Source of the DNA: Vanilla planifolia
Lineage: Eukaryota; Streptophyta; Magnoliopsida; Asparagales; Orchidaceae
Direction of reading: 5' to 3'
Assembly (NCBI GenBank): GCA_023846275.1
Contig: CM043865.1
Location: 6,932,068-6,996,067, forward strand
Length of the DNA: 64,000 nt
The position numbers were made by a program, and so were the translations under genes. This document shows, one piece after another, positions 24,045 to 33,106 of this stretch. How positions within the stretch are numbered: the first letter of the stretch is position 1; each line of letters starts with the position of its first letter. Below the pieces are notes generated by a model. It was not told the origin of the DNA, did no database searches, and saw only the letters and a program-made list of their open reading frames with translations.

Positions 24045-25715
24045 TCGAACTTGATTTTTTTGCATTCGAAGTTTGGCAGCTTGGAGGATGTTGTTTAAAT
24101 GTTTGAAAGAATACCTCAATGAGATGTTACATGGAATACCATTGTTTTTGCCTATGCTTTGAATGGGTTTGTTTTAGAAGCTGCAAAGGCGTTAAAGCTG
24201 ATTTGAAGTGGAATCAAGGTGAAATAAGTGACAATTATGAGCATCCTACCTTAATACTATGGGTGATGTAGTACTTAGAGAAGTTAATAGCCATGTGCTT
24301 AAGAATGGATAGCAAAGTATCCTTAGGATTTAAATGCATTGATATTTTCATATGGGAAGTGTGGGATGGTCAAGGAAGCTCAAGATGGTTTGTATTCTCA
24401 AAATAGAGTTACTTGGAATGCCTTGATAGCTTTTTATGCTCAAAATAGATTGTTTGAAGAGAGCTTGCAGCTTCAAGGGAAGATAAATGTTTGTAGATTG
24501 AACTTTGGTGTAGTCATTTATAGTGGTATAATGTCTTCCCTAACTCAAAGTAACCTTTTTGATGAAGTAGGGGTTGTGGATTTGATGAGCGTTATCATAA
24601 AACCTATTGTTGTGTTGATTGCAAGTGTTTTGTTTGCAATTTATGATATGTTTAACTTAGGTTATTGCAACGAAATCAATGAATTCTTTTATGGGCATGA
24701 ACTTGAGCCAAACAGAAGGGTCAGGAATGCTCGCTTTAGTTTTTAACAAATGTGGTTTATTTTAACATGTAATACGGGTATTTGGAGCAATTAAGGATAA
24801 ATATGTGATATCATGGAGTTTAATGGTTGTAGGATGGTCGCAACACAACTACTTTGTTGAACCCCATGGCATATTCAAGCATATGATGTTAGATGAAATT
24901 GAACTAAATCTAATTACAATTACCAACTCTTTATCAGTTTGCATAAGTTTTTTCGTGTTGAAGGTTGGAGAGGAGCTCCATTTGTGGGCCATTAAGAACT
25001 CTTTTAAAGATCAAGCTTTTGTAGGTAGTGCTTTGATAGATATGTATGCTAAATGTGGGAGGATTAAAGACTCCATAAGAGTTAGGAACTTGATATGTTG
25101 GAATGCCATGGTACAAGGCTATGTAGTAGTTGGCCTTAGAATGCACTTTGAATCTTTCATATGCTAGAAAATCTTGATGATGTAAGTTTCAAAGAAGCAT
25201 TGTTGGCTTATAACCATGGAGGACTCATGGTGGATGGCATCAAAAGTTTTTACAAAACGATGGATTTCAATCTAAGTCCAAGAGATGGTCATTGTGCATG
25301 TGTGGTGGACTCATTAGCATGGTCAAGAAACAAGCTCTTGAGTTGGTGATTAGCATGACTAAGCAAGCTAGTGTTGAAATCTGGGGACTTTTCTTGGGGT
25401 ATGCAAGGTTTTCTATAATTGATAGATTGAAATGTTTAATGGAGAACAAATAATTGAGTTAGGAAGCTTGAATTTAAGATATGAAGCATACTTTTGTCAA
25501 ATGTATTAACAAATTTTGGGAGGTGAAGAGACGTGAAGGAGATGAGGCGTGGAATGATAGAGAAGGGAGTGAGAAAAGGTAAAACTTGTTGGATTGAAGT
25601 AAACAATAAAGTTTATGCATTCATTATTAAGGATAGGAAATATCATTAATAGTGGGGGAGTTTGTTCAAGATACTCAAATCCTTAAGTGAGCAAATAAAA
25701 GGTATAAATTTTTAG
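24045..25715 (+). pseudogene. PPR-E pseudogene, copy 3 (5' truncated)
   Basis: Homology to the intact PPR-E gene begins only at the codons equivalent to its residue ~180 (GGCAGCTTGGAGGATGTTGT at 24072), so about the first quarter is missing. Downstream the order of repeats is kept, with stops and frameshifts, for example TAA in the LVSVYNKCG equivalent near 24745 and the loss of about 15 codons around 25080. Well-preserved stretches include ELHLWAIKNSF (24975-25007) and ALIDMYAKCGRIKDS (25030-25075). The homologous stop is at 25713-25715. Confidence 0.88.
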
Positions 25716-26054
25716 GCTTTTGTATCATGCAATTTGCATGTTTGATGATTGAATTTTTCAACTAGCAACTAGAAAGCTTAGATTGGCACATTGAAAAAAA
25801 AAACATAAACCTAATGGCCATTTACGGATACAATGCTCATTCTTGTGGTGAGCAACTCACCAGTAGTATATTTCTTTTTAATAACCCACGTCTTGATCTA
25901 GTTGTCCCAAGTTGTTTTCATTACGCGCAAAGCTTGTAGCAAGAGAAAGAAAATAGAAAATGTCAATTTTTGATGTACTCTTTGTTTGATTACTTTGACA
26001 CAACATTAATCCGTTCATCGAATGTGGTGAAGTTGATAAATCTTTTGCTCAAAT
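25716..26054. repeat. Intergenic block shared by all array units, copy 3
   Basis: Starts GCTTTTGTATCATGCAATTT and follows the same motif order as 19761-20104, including GCTTAGATTGGCACA, CCATTTACGGATACAATGCT and GATTACTTTGACACAACATTA. Confidence 0.8.
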
Positions 26055-27050
26055 TCCTCAATTTGAAGGAAATTGTTGCATTTTTGCACAACCTTTCCCT
26101 TCATCTTTGACGAGGCTCCGATTCCTTTTGCCTTTGCAAGCTCTTTTAGCTTTGAAAGCTTCATGTAATTGATGTTTTGCTGTCCCAATGCCTCAGAAGC
26201 AGCTGCTATCTTCTCTTCTCTAACTAATTCCTCACAAATGCCTTCCTTTTTCGATAGTGCTTTGGTGTCTGTCTTCTTTTATTAACGAGTCTAATTCCTT
26301 CAATTCTCCTTATTGTCTCATTTGTTCAATGCTATCTATTCATCAATTGTTTATTTAGTTTTTCTTTCACATGTTGATGCAACTAATATTCAAACTTTGG
26401 CAAAGGTCTAGATGGAGGTTTTGAATCCTCTATGCTAGAGCCATCTTCTAATTCACTTCTTCTTTGTCTTTGTTACTCTTTGCTCCTTTCTATGATCGGA
26501 ACTCAATTAATGGACATGGAAACAATCCATCAAAAAATAAAATACGATCAAAATTGGTTAAACTTGTGCATACATTTGGATTTTGTCCTTCTTGAATGCC
26601 CTCTCAGTTGTGTTTCCATTGTTTCTCCTTTGTAGTTTCATAGAGATAGAAGTTTGTATCCTTATAAACGTTGCACGTATTTTCTACTTGTCAAAGAAGC
26701 TGGATCCAACATTTGATTCATCTGTGTCTCCATCCTTGAGTTTATTCCCCAAAACATGTTTCTTAGGAGATTCATTTTTGTTTCCTTCCAACCTAATTAC
26801 GCACCATTGGATTTCTTCTCTGCGGAGCTGTATGCAGAGTGGCATTTGTAATCTCTACCAAATTTCAATGAGCTGAATCAAAAGGTAAGATTTATGTTTT
26901 GACTTCAGTTGCAATGAGAATGGTTGAAGTTTCAATTCATCCTATGGGAGATGTTGGGCCAAAGGTTACTTTTGTGGCGAGTGGAGACCTTTGTTGAAAG
27001 GACAGTGGAAATGTCGTACAGGTCACTGTTGAATAAGGGAAGCACATGCA
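26055..27050 (-). pseudogene. Rho-N-domain protein gene remnant, copy 3 (best preserved)
   Basis: On the minus strand the C-terminal end reads almost cleanly: LSKKEGICEELVREEKIAAA, SEALGQQNINYMKLSKLKEL and AKAKGI near 26265-26125. This is the charged linker plus the Rho-N motif (LKELAKAKGI followed by a glycine-serine turn and KMK), with the Met of the motif at 26164. Upstream are KPPSRPLPKFEYQLHQHVKE near 26425-26365 and NESPKKHVLGNKLKDGD near 26790-26740, then an N-terminal region to about 27050. Stops and frameshifts make it a pseudogene. The gene it derives from would encode a chloroplast RHON1-like RNA-binding protein; I base this on motif recognition only. Confidence 0.62.
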
Positions 27051-27098
27051 TCTTCTAGCACTGGACAGAAGGGGTTGGTATCGAGTCCTTTATTTGCC

Positions 27099-27590
27099 AT
27101 GGGATTGTGCTTGCGGTAACGCTGCCATGTCTGGCAGTTCCTGCAACGATTGAAAAGAAGAACCTGACTTTTCTTTCACCCTTTTCAAAGGAACCAACTT
27201 TGTGCATGTTTGAGAAACACCCAACCCACTGCTATAACACTGCTTGGCGAAGGCCATAGGAGGGATCTGAATGCCAAAATCTAGGAATTATGCCAAGAGG
27301 GTAAACTCTAGGAAGTCATGAGGTTGATTTTTGGCCTTGGTGAGAACTTTACAAGCATGGACATAGAAGCTTATGGTCGTGTTTTCCAATTCTATGATGA
27401 TCTCAAGTCTCTTCTGCATGACAAGCACATGCACTCCATTATTTCTTGTTCTGGAATTGAAATCAGGATGGAACTTAGTTCCAAGCTTGTGTCAATGTAC
27501 GTCAACTACAAGTAATTGAGAGATGGAAGAAGGGTCTGTGATGGATTGACCTCGAAAAATCATCCCTTGTTAACGAAATTTTCTTACGAG
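27099..27590 (+). pseudogene. 5' fragment of the DOT4-like PPR-DYW gene
   Basis: Matches the first ~160 codons of the intact gene at 30500, starting at an ATG at 27099 in the same CCATGG context. Recognisable landmarks are IEKKN near 27150, CAACTTTGTGCATGTTTGAG, GGAAGTCATGAGGTTG, and the block from MRLIFGLGENFTSMDIEAYG (27318-27377) to SKLVSMYVNYK (27480-27512), where a TAA interrupts the codons that read NCGDLREG in the intact gene. Homology stops abruptly near 27590. Confidence 0.85.
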
Positions 27591-28149
27591 TAAATATCGT
27601 TTTATAATAATTTTTTTCTTTTTATAATTCAAAATCACATTATTTTGTCTTGACTCTTTACTTGTGTCATATGTGTTTTTGAGTTATATTTCATTCTTAA
27701 TGAATTTGTATTTGAAATAATTCTAAGATCTTAATTTGAAATATTCTAAAAATATTTTAAAATAGTATATAATATATTCTTATTCTAAAGTAAAAGAACA
27801 TATTTAATTTAGTTCTTTCATGCCTATTTAAACTACTTATTTTGGTTTTCTACTGGCTGTTTCAACTATAATTTTTGCTTTGGTTATTGGGTTGTATAAG
27901 ATACGACTTATTTGAAATGAATGAAATTATATAAACAATTTACAAAAATCAAGGCCTCCCTGAATATTTTATTTTGATGATTTGAAAATTCCTGATTATT
28001 GAGATTCACTAATAATTCAGATGAAGATTTGGGGATAGATCTTATTAGTCTATTTATTACCTAAAATAAACTATGATTATTAACAAGTCATTCTTCAGTG
28101 GAACCTAGAATGTGACAGCAAAATTCAAAATAGAGCGCAAGTCAAAAGA
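27591..28149. other. AT-rich spacer, partly shared with the 5' flank of the intact PPR-E gene
   Basis: The end of the spacer (GAACCTAGAATGTGACAGCA, 28102 onward) matches GAACCCAGAATGTGACAGAA upstream of the intact PPR-E gene (about 17430). A TTGACTCTTTACTTGTG-like stretch near 27650 recalls TTGATTCTTTATTTGTG near 17357. This shows that the duplicated block included the upstream flank of the PPR-E gene. No coding sequence. Confidence 0.6.
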
Positions 28150-30060
28150 AAGCCTTGCTTGTTCTGGTCTTCAAGAAAGATCCCACTCACACATTTCATC
28201 CAGAATGCACCTCAGAACCTTCTGCACTAGTGCTACCATCTCTACGAGAATGACATCTCAAGCTTTCTTGACACAAGAACCTTCCTTTCGGCTACAAAAT
28301 TCAGTCCTACATGATCATCTCTATTTCCAGTAGCACGTCGTCGCCATTAAACTGGTTAGTCTTTACTCAAACTGCAGCAATATCCGAATAAAAATAATCT
28401 GAGGGTGCTCGTGGAATGGTTTATATCAAGAAGCTAGCCCATATTTATATATTGAATGAAACTACAATAGTTTTTAATAAAAATAGGAGAGAAGGTCTCT
28501 TGCCCAATTCATATGCTTTCTCATGTGTCTTGGAGACTTGTGCTTCATTGTTGGAATTTAGTGAAGGCAAGCAACTGTAATAGCTTGCTGTTCAAGGTGG
28601 CTTTGAGCCAGACATCTTTGTTTCGAACTCCCTGATTTTTATGTATTCAAATTGTGGTAGTTTGAAGGATGTTGTTTAAATGTTTGAAAGAATGCCTCAA
28701 CAAGATGTCGTTTCATGGAACACCATTGTTTTTACCAATGGGTTTATTTAAGAAGCTGCAAAGGAGGTGTCCGAGATGATTGGAAGTAGAATGAAGGGAA
28801 AAAAGGTGAGCAATAAAGTGATATGATAGTTAGAGAAGTTCATGGCCAAGTGCTTAAGAATGGACAACAAGTATCCCTAGGATTCAAAATGCATTGATAT
28901 CTGCATATAAGAAGTGTGGGATGGTGAAAGGAGCTCAAGAGATTTTTCATTGTTTGGACTAAAAGGATATTTTTACTTGGAAAGTTTCGATAGTTTCGTG
29001 TGCTCAAAATAGGTTTGTTTGAAGAGAGTTTGTAGCTTTTGAAGGAGACGAAGGTTTGTAGATTGGATTTGGATGTAGTTACACATGGTGGTACAATTTC
29101 TTCCTTAGCCCAAAGCAACCTTTTTGATGAAGCATTGGTGGTGTTTGTGGATTTGATGAATGCTAGCGTAAAAGCTGATTTTGTGTTACTTGCAAGAGTT
29201 CTCCTTGTGTTATGTTTTGCTTAGATTGTTGTAAGGAAGTCCATCAATACTCTTATATGCATGACCTTGAGCTGGACTGAAGGTTTAGAAATGCTCTCAT
29301 TTCAATTTATACCAAATGTGGTCTAGTTTAACATGCAATACAAGCATTTGGAGCAATTAAAGATAAATATGTGATATAATGGAGTTCTATGGTTGTGGGA
29401 TGGTCACAAAACTACTGTGTTGAATCCATAGGTAGACGATGCCAGATGAAAAGGAGCCAAATTCAATTGCAATTATCAGCTCATTATTATCTTGCATAGA
29501 TGTTTTTGTTTTAAAGGTTGGAAAAGAGCTTGATATGTGGGCAATTAAAAACTCTTTTGAAGGTCAAGCTTTTGTAGGGAGTGCTTTGATAGATATGCAT
29601 TTTACATGTGAGAGGATTAAAAATTCTAGAAGAGATTTCGACTTGATAGAAGACAAGAACTTGGTTCGTTGGAATACCATGATAGGAGGCTATAGAATAC
29701 ATGGCCTAGCTTAAAATGCATGCCAAATCTTTCATATACTAGAAGAGCTTGATGATATAAGTTTCAAAGCAGAAGTGCTAGCTTCTAGTCATGGAGGATT
29801 CGTGGAGGATGACATAAAATATTTAACAAAATGAACTTCAATCTAAGTCTAATAGAAGAACACTATGGTGGATTTGTTAGAATGCTCAAGAAGGGTGGAA
29901 CAAGAACTTGCGTTGGTTATTAACATGCCTAAACAAGTCAGTGTTGAAATCTAGGGAGTTTTGCTTTAGGCATGTAATGGTTGCTATTATTTGGAGATTG
30001 GAGTGCATATTGGAGAACGGAAAATGGAGGTAGGGAGCTTGAATTTTGTGGATTATTTTT
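28150..30060 (+). pseudogene. PPR-E pseudogene, copy 4 (3' truncated)
   Basis: Homologous to the intact PPR-E gene from its 5' end (CTTCAAGAAAG near 28168) to the codons for ESGSLN, then the last ~75 codons are missing. Stops are frequent: the intact GGCAAGCAACTGCATCAG has become an AAG CAA CTG TAA TAG run near 28570-28582, and the frame is lost at 28676 and 29035. Readable islands include FEPDIFVSNSLIFMYS-like sequence near 28600-28650 and ALIDMHFTCERIKNSRRDFD near 29583-29642. Confidence 0.88.
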
Positions 30061-30389
30061 TTATTGCAAGGAGTATTATTTTTTTGTTGTATGCAACTGA
30101 AAAGGCTTAGATTGGTACACTGAAAGAAAAAAAAAAGTAAACCTAATGACCATTTGTGGATACAATGCACATTTTTGTTGCAAGTAACTCATCAACAATC
30201 TCTCTTTCTTATAATCCATTTCTTGGTCTAGTGATGCCAAATTGCTTTTAGAATCCAAGTTCATAACAAAGGATGATAAAAAATGTTGATTTTTTATGCA
30301 CTATATAGTTTTGATTATTTAGAGCATTACATCCGCACATCAAATGCTGTTTAGTTAATAAATATTTTGCTCGAAATCCTCAATTTGAA
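30061..30389. repeat. Intergenic block shared by all array units, copy 4
   Basis: Keeps the GGCTTAGATTGGTACACTGA, CCATTTGTGGATACAATGCA and CTCAATTTGAAGGAAACGAT motifs of the other three copies. It leads into the Rho-N tail that abuts the DOT4-like gene. Confidence 0.8.
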
Positions 30390-30502
30390 GGAAACGATGA
30401 CGTTTCTTTCAGCTATTGCACATGCTCTCCCTTCTTCATTGTGGACAAGCCCCCCTGATTCCTTTTTCCTTTGCAAGCTGTTTCAGTTCTGAAAGCTCCA
30501 TG
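30390..30502 (-). pseudogene. Rho-N tail remnant, copy 4, joined to the DOT4-like start codon
   Basis: The minus strand from 30502 reads MELSELKQLAKEKGIRG, then after one frameshift LSTMKKGEHVQ and a stop: the C-terminal Rho-N motif only. The remaining ~900 bp present in copies 2 and 3 are absent. Its Met codon (CAT on the plus strand, 30499-30501 region) shares the CCATGG hexamer with the start codon of the plus-strand DOT4-like gene. Confidence 0.65.
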
Positions 30503-33106
30503 GCAGTAGTCTTGGCAATGACACAGTTGGCTTTCGCCGTGTCGGGAATGATCGAAAAGAAGAACCCAAGCTTTTTGATCTTTCCCTCTATTCAAAAGAA
30601 CCAACTTTGTGCATCTTTGAGATGCACCCAACCCATGGCTGCTACATGGAGTTGCGAAGACCGTGGGAGTGGTCTGAATGCTCATATCCAAGAACTTTGC
30701 CGAAAGGGAGAACTTGAGGAAGCCATGAGGTTGGTTTCTGACCTTGGTGATAGCTTTACGTGCCTAGATGCAGAAACTTATGGTCGTGTTCTCCAACTCT
30801 GTTCTAATCTTGAATCACTTCTGCACGGCAAGCAGGTTCACTCTATTATTTCCTCTACGGGAGTCGAAATTGACACTAAACTTGGCTCCAAGCTTGTGTC
30901 CATGTACGTCAACTGTGGGGATTTGAGAGAAGGAAGGAGAGTCTTTGATGAATTAGCCTCAAAAGATGACCCCTTTCCATGGAACCTTCTTATGAGTACT
31001 TATGCCAAGATCAGAGAATTCAAGGAAGGCATCATTTTGTTTCAGAATATGTGGGATCATGGAACCAAACCCAATGCCCGAACCTTCTCATGCATACTCA
31101 AGTGTTTCACTTCTACGAACTATTTGACCCATGGTATGGCAGCTCATGGTTATCTCCAAAAATTAGATCTTTTTTATCAGAGTATCGCTGTTGGGAATGC
31201 TCTAATTGCGCTGTATTCCAAATGTAACAGCTTGGAAAATGCAATGAAAGTGTTCGACAAAATGCCCGTAAAGGATATCATATCCTGGAATTCAATAATT
31301 CATGGATGCGTTGCTAATGGGCATTCGAGTAAAGCTGTTGAGCTGTTCAATGAAATGTGGTTCTCTGGAGTGGATATAGATTTAGCAACTCTGGTCAGTG
31401 TTTTGCCTGCCTGTGCTGAAACGGGCGCTCTTACACAGGGCCGTGTACTCCATGGCTACTCGGCGAAAGCAGGTTTTTCCAAGGAAGTCACACTGAACAA
31501 CTCTTTACTTGACATGTACTTCAAATGTTGTGCTGTTGAGACTGCTGAGCAGTTGTTCAACAAAATGATCGAGAGATGCATCGTTTCATGGACTACAATG
31601 ATTTCAGGATACATCGTCAATGGACTGCATGAAGAAGCTTTTGCTTTATTTGAAAAAATGGAAGCAGAAGGTGTGGAACCGGACCTCCATTTTATCACTA
31701 CTGCTCTTCATGCCTGTGCCTGTAGTGGTTCACTAAACAAAGGAAAGCATATACTTGGCTATCTGTCTAGGAATGGATTGGAGTCTAACGCCTTCGTTGC
31801 CAATGCTCTAATGGACATGTTTGCCAAGTGTGGAGATATGGAAAGTGCTAGATCGGTCTTTGATCATACGTCCGACAAAGATATAATCTCTTGGAACACC
31901 TTAATTGGGGGCTATTCTAAGAATTCTCTTCCTAATGAAGCGTTTGAGTTGTTTGGGAAGATGCTTTCTCACATGAAACCCAATTCGACATCAATGGCTT
32001 GCATGCTTCGTGCTTCTGCCAGCCTCTCAGCATTGCAGAAAGGAAGGGAAATGCATGCCTACATTATTAGGGCAGGCTTTCAAGGATGCAGCTTCGTTGC
32101 AAACGCACTTGTCGACATGTATGTGAAATGTGGAGCATTACTTCTGGCGCGTAAGCTGTTTGATCAAATGTTCGAAAAGGATCTGATCTCATGGACTATC
32201 ATGATTGCTGGTTATGGAATGCATGGCCATGGGAAAGAAGCACTCGCAATCTTCAAGGAAATGAGGCATAAATCTGTAGTACCAGATGCCATCTCTTTCA
32301 TAGCCATCTTATATGCATGCAGTCACTCAGGCTTGATAGATGAAGGATGTAGTTTCTTCAATATAATGAGAAGCCAATACAAAATCGAACCAGCAGTGGA
32401 ACACTACGCGTGCGTGGTTGATCTGCTCAGCAGAGCTGGGCGCTTAAATAAAGCCATTAAGTTCATAGAGTCAATGCCAGTGGAGCCTGATTCAACAGTT
32501 TGGGGCGCCTTGCTCTGTGGATGCAGGAAGTATAGAGATGTAGAGCTTGCAGAGAAAGTTGCAGAACGTGTTTTTGAATTAGATCCAGAGAACACAGGGT
32601 ACTACGTCTTGCTTGCAAATATATATGCCGAGGCCGAGAAGTGGGAGGCTGTTAAGAAACTGAGGGAGAAGATTGGCAGCAAGCGTGTCAGAAAGAACCC
32701 CGGGTGCTGTTGGATAGAAATCAAGAGCAAAGTTCACATTTTCGTTGCTGGGGACAAATCGCACTCGCAATGGAAGAAGATAGAAAGCTTTCTTCATGAA
32801 GTCAGAAGAAGGATGAAGGAAGATGGATATGTTCCTAGGAGGAGGTATGCTTTGATAAACGAAGAAGATGAGGTGAAGGAAGAGGCCCTCTGTGGACACA
32901 GTGAAAAACTTGCGATTGCTTTTGGTATTCTGAACACTTTTCCTGGGAAGCCCATTCGAGTGGCTAAGAATTTGAGAGTTTGTGGAGATTGTCATGAGGT
33001 GGTCATGTTCATATCCAAGATCACAGGTAGAGATATACTCTTGAGAGATAATAATAGATTTCATCATTTTCAAGAGGGTAGGTGCTCTTGTAGAGGGTAT
33101 TGGTGA
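30500..33106 (+). CDS. DOT4: DOT4-like PPR protein, PLS class with DYW deaminase domain (CRGYW ending)
   Basis: An 868-residue intronless protein from the ATG at 30500 (context CTCCATGG). PLS-type repeats fill about residues 45-690. The E region contains GALLCGCRKYRDVELAEKVA, ENTGYYVLLANIYAEAEKWE and NPGCCWIEIKSKVHIFVAGD. The DYW-type deaminase domain has the catalytic HSE (about 800-802), CGDCH (828-832) and terminal CSCRGYW in place of DYW. The non-canonical RG(F/Y)W ending, the ~870-residue length and the overall repeat order match Arabidopsis DOT4 (At4g18750), a plastid editing factor reported to act on rpoC1. I infer the same role. An in-frame upstream ATG at 30422 would add 26 residues made from antisense Rho-N sequence. 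It is the only intact DOT4 copy in the array. Confidence 0.92.
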   Translation: MAVVLAMTQLAFAVSGMIEKKNPSFLIFPSIQKNQLCASLRCTQPMAATWSCEDRGSGLNAHIQELCRKGELEEAMRLVSDLGDSFTCLDAETYGRVLQLCSNLESLLHGKQVHSIISSTGVEIDTKLGSKLVSMYVNCGDLREGRRVFDELASKDDPFPWNLLMSTYAKIREFKEGIILFQNMWDHGTKPNARTFSCILKCFTSTNYLTHGMAAHGYLQKLDLFYQSIAVGNALIALYSKCNSLENAMKVFDKMPVKDIISWNSIIHGCVANGHSSKAVELFNEMWFSGVDIDLATLVSVLPACAETGALTQGRVLHGYSAKAGFSKEVTLNNSLLDMYFKCCAVETAEQLFNKMIERCIVSWTTMISGYIVNGLHEEAFALFEKMEAEGVEPDLHFITTALHACACSGSLNKGKHILGYLSRNGLESNAFVANALMDMFAKCGDMESARSVFDHTSDKDIISWNTLIGGYSKNSLPNEAFELFGKMLSHMKPNSTSMACMLRASASLSALQKGREMHAYIIRAGFQGCSFVANALVDMYVKCGALLLARKLFDQMFEKDLISWTIMIAGYGMHGHGKEALAIFKEMRHKSVVPDAISFIAILYACSHSGLIDEGCSFFNIMRSQYKIEPAVEHYACVVDLLSRAGRLNKAIKFIESMPVEPDSTVWGALLCGCRKYRDVELAEKVAERVFELDPENTGYYVLLANIYAEAEKWEAVKKLREKIGSKRVRKNPGCCWIEIKSKVHIFVAGDKSHSQWKKIESFLHEVRRRMKEDGYVPRRRYALINEEDEVKEEALCGHSEKLAIAFGILNTFPGKPIRVAKNLRVCGDCHEVVMFISKITGRDILLRDNNRFHHFQEGRCSCRGYW

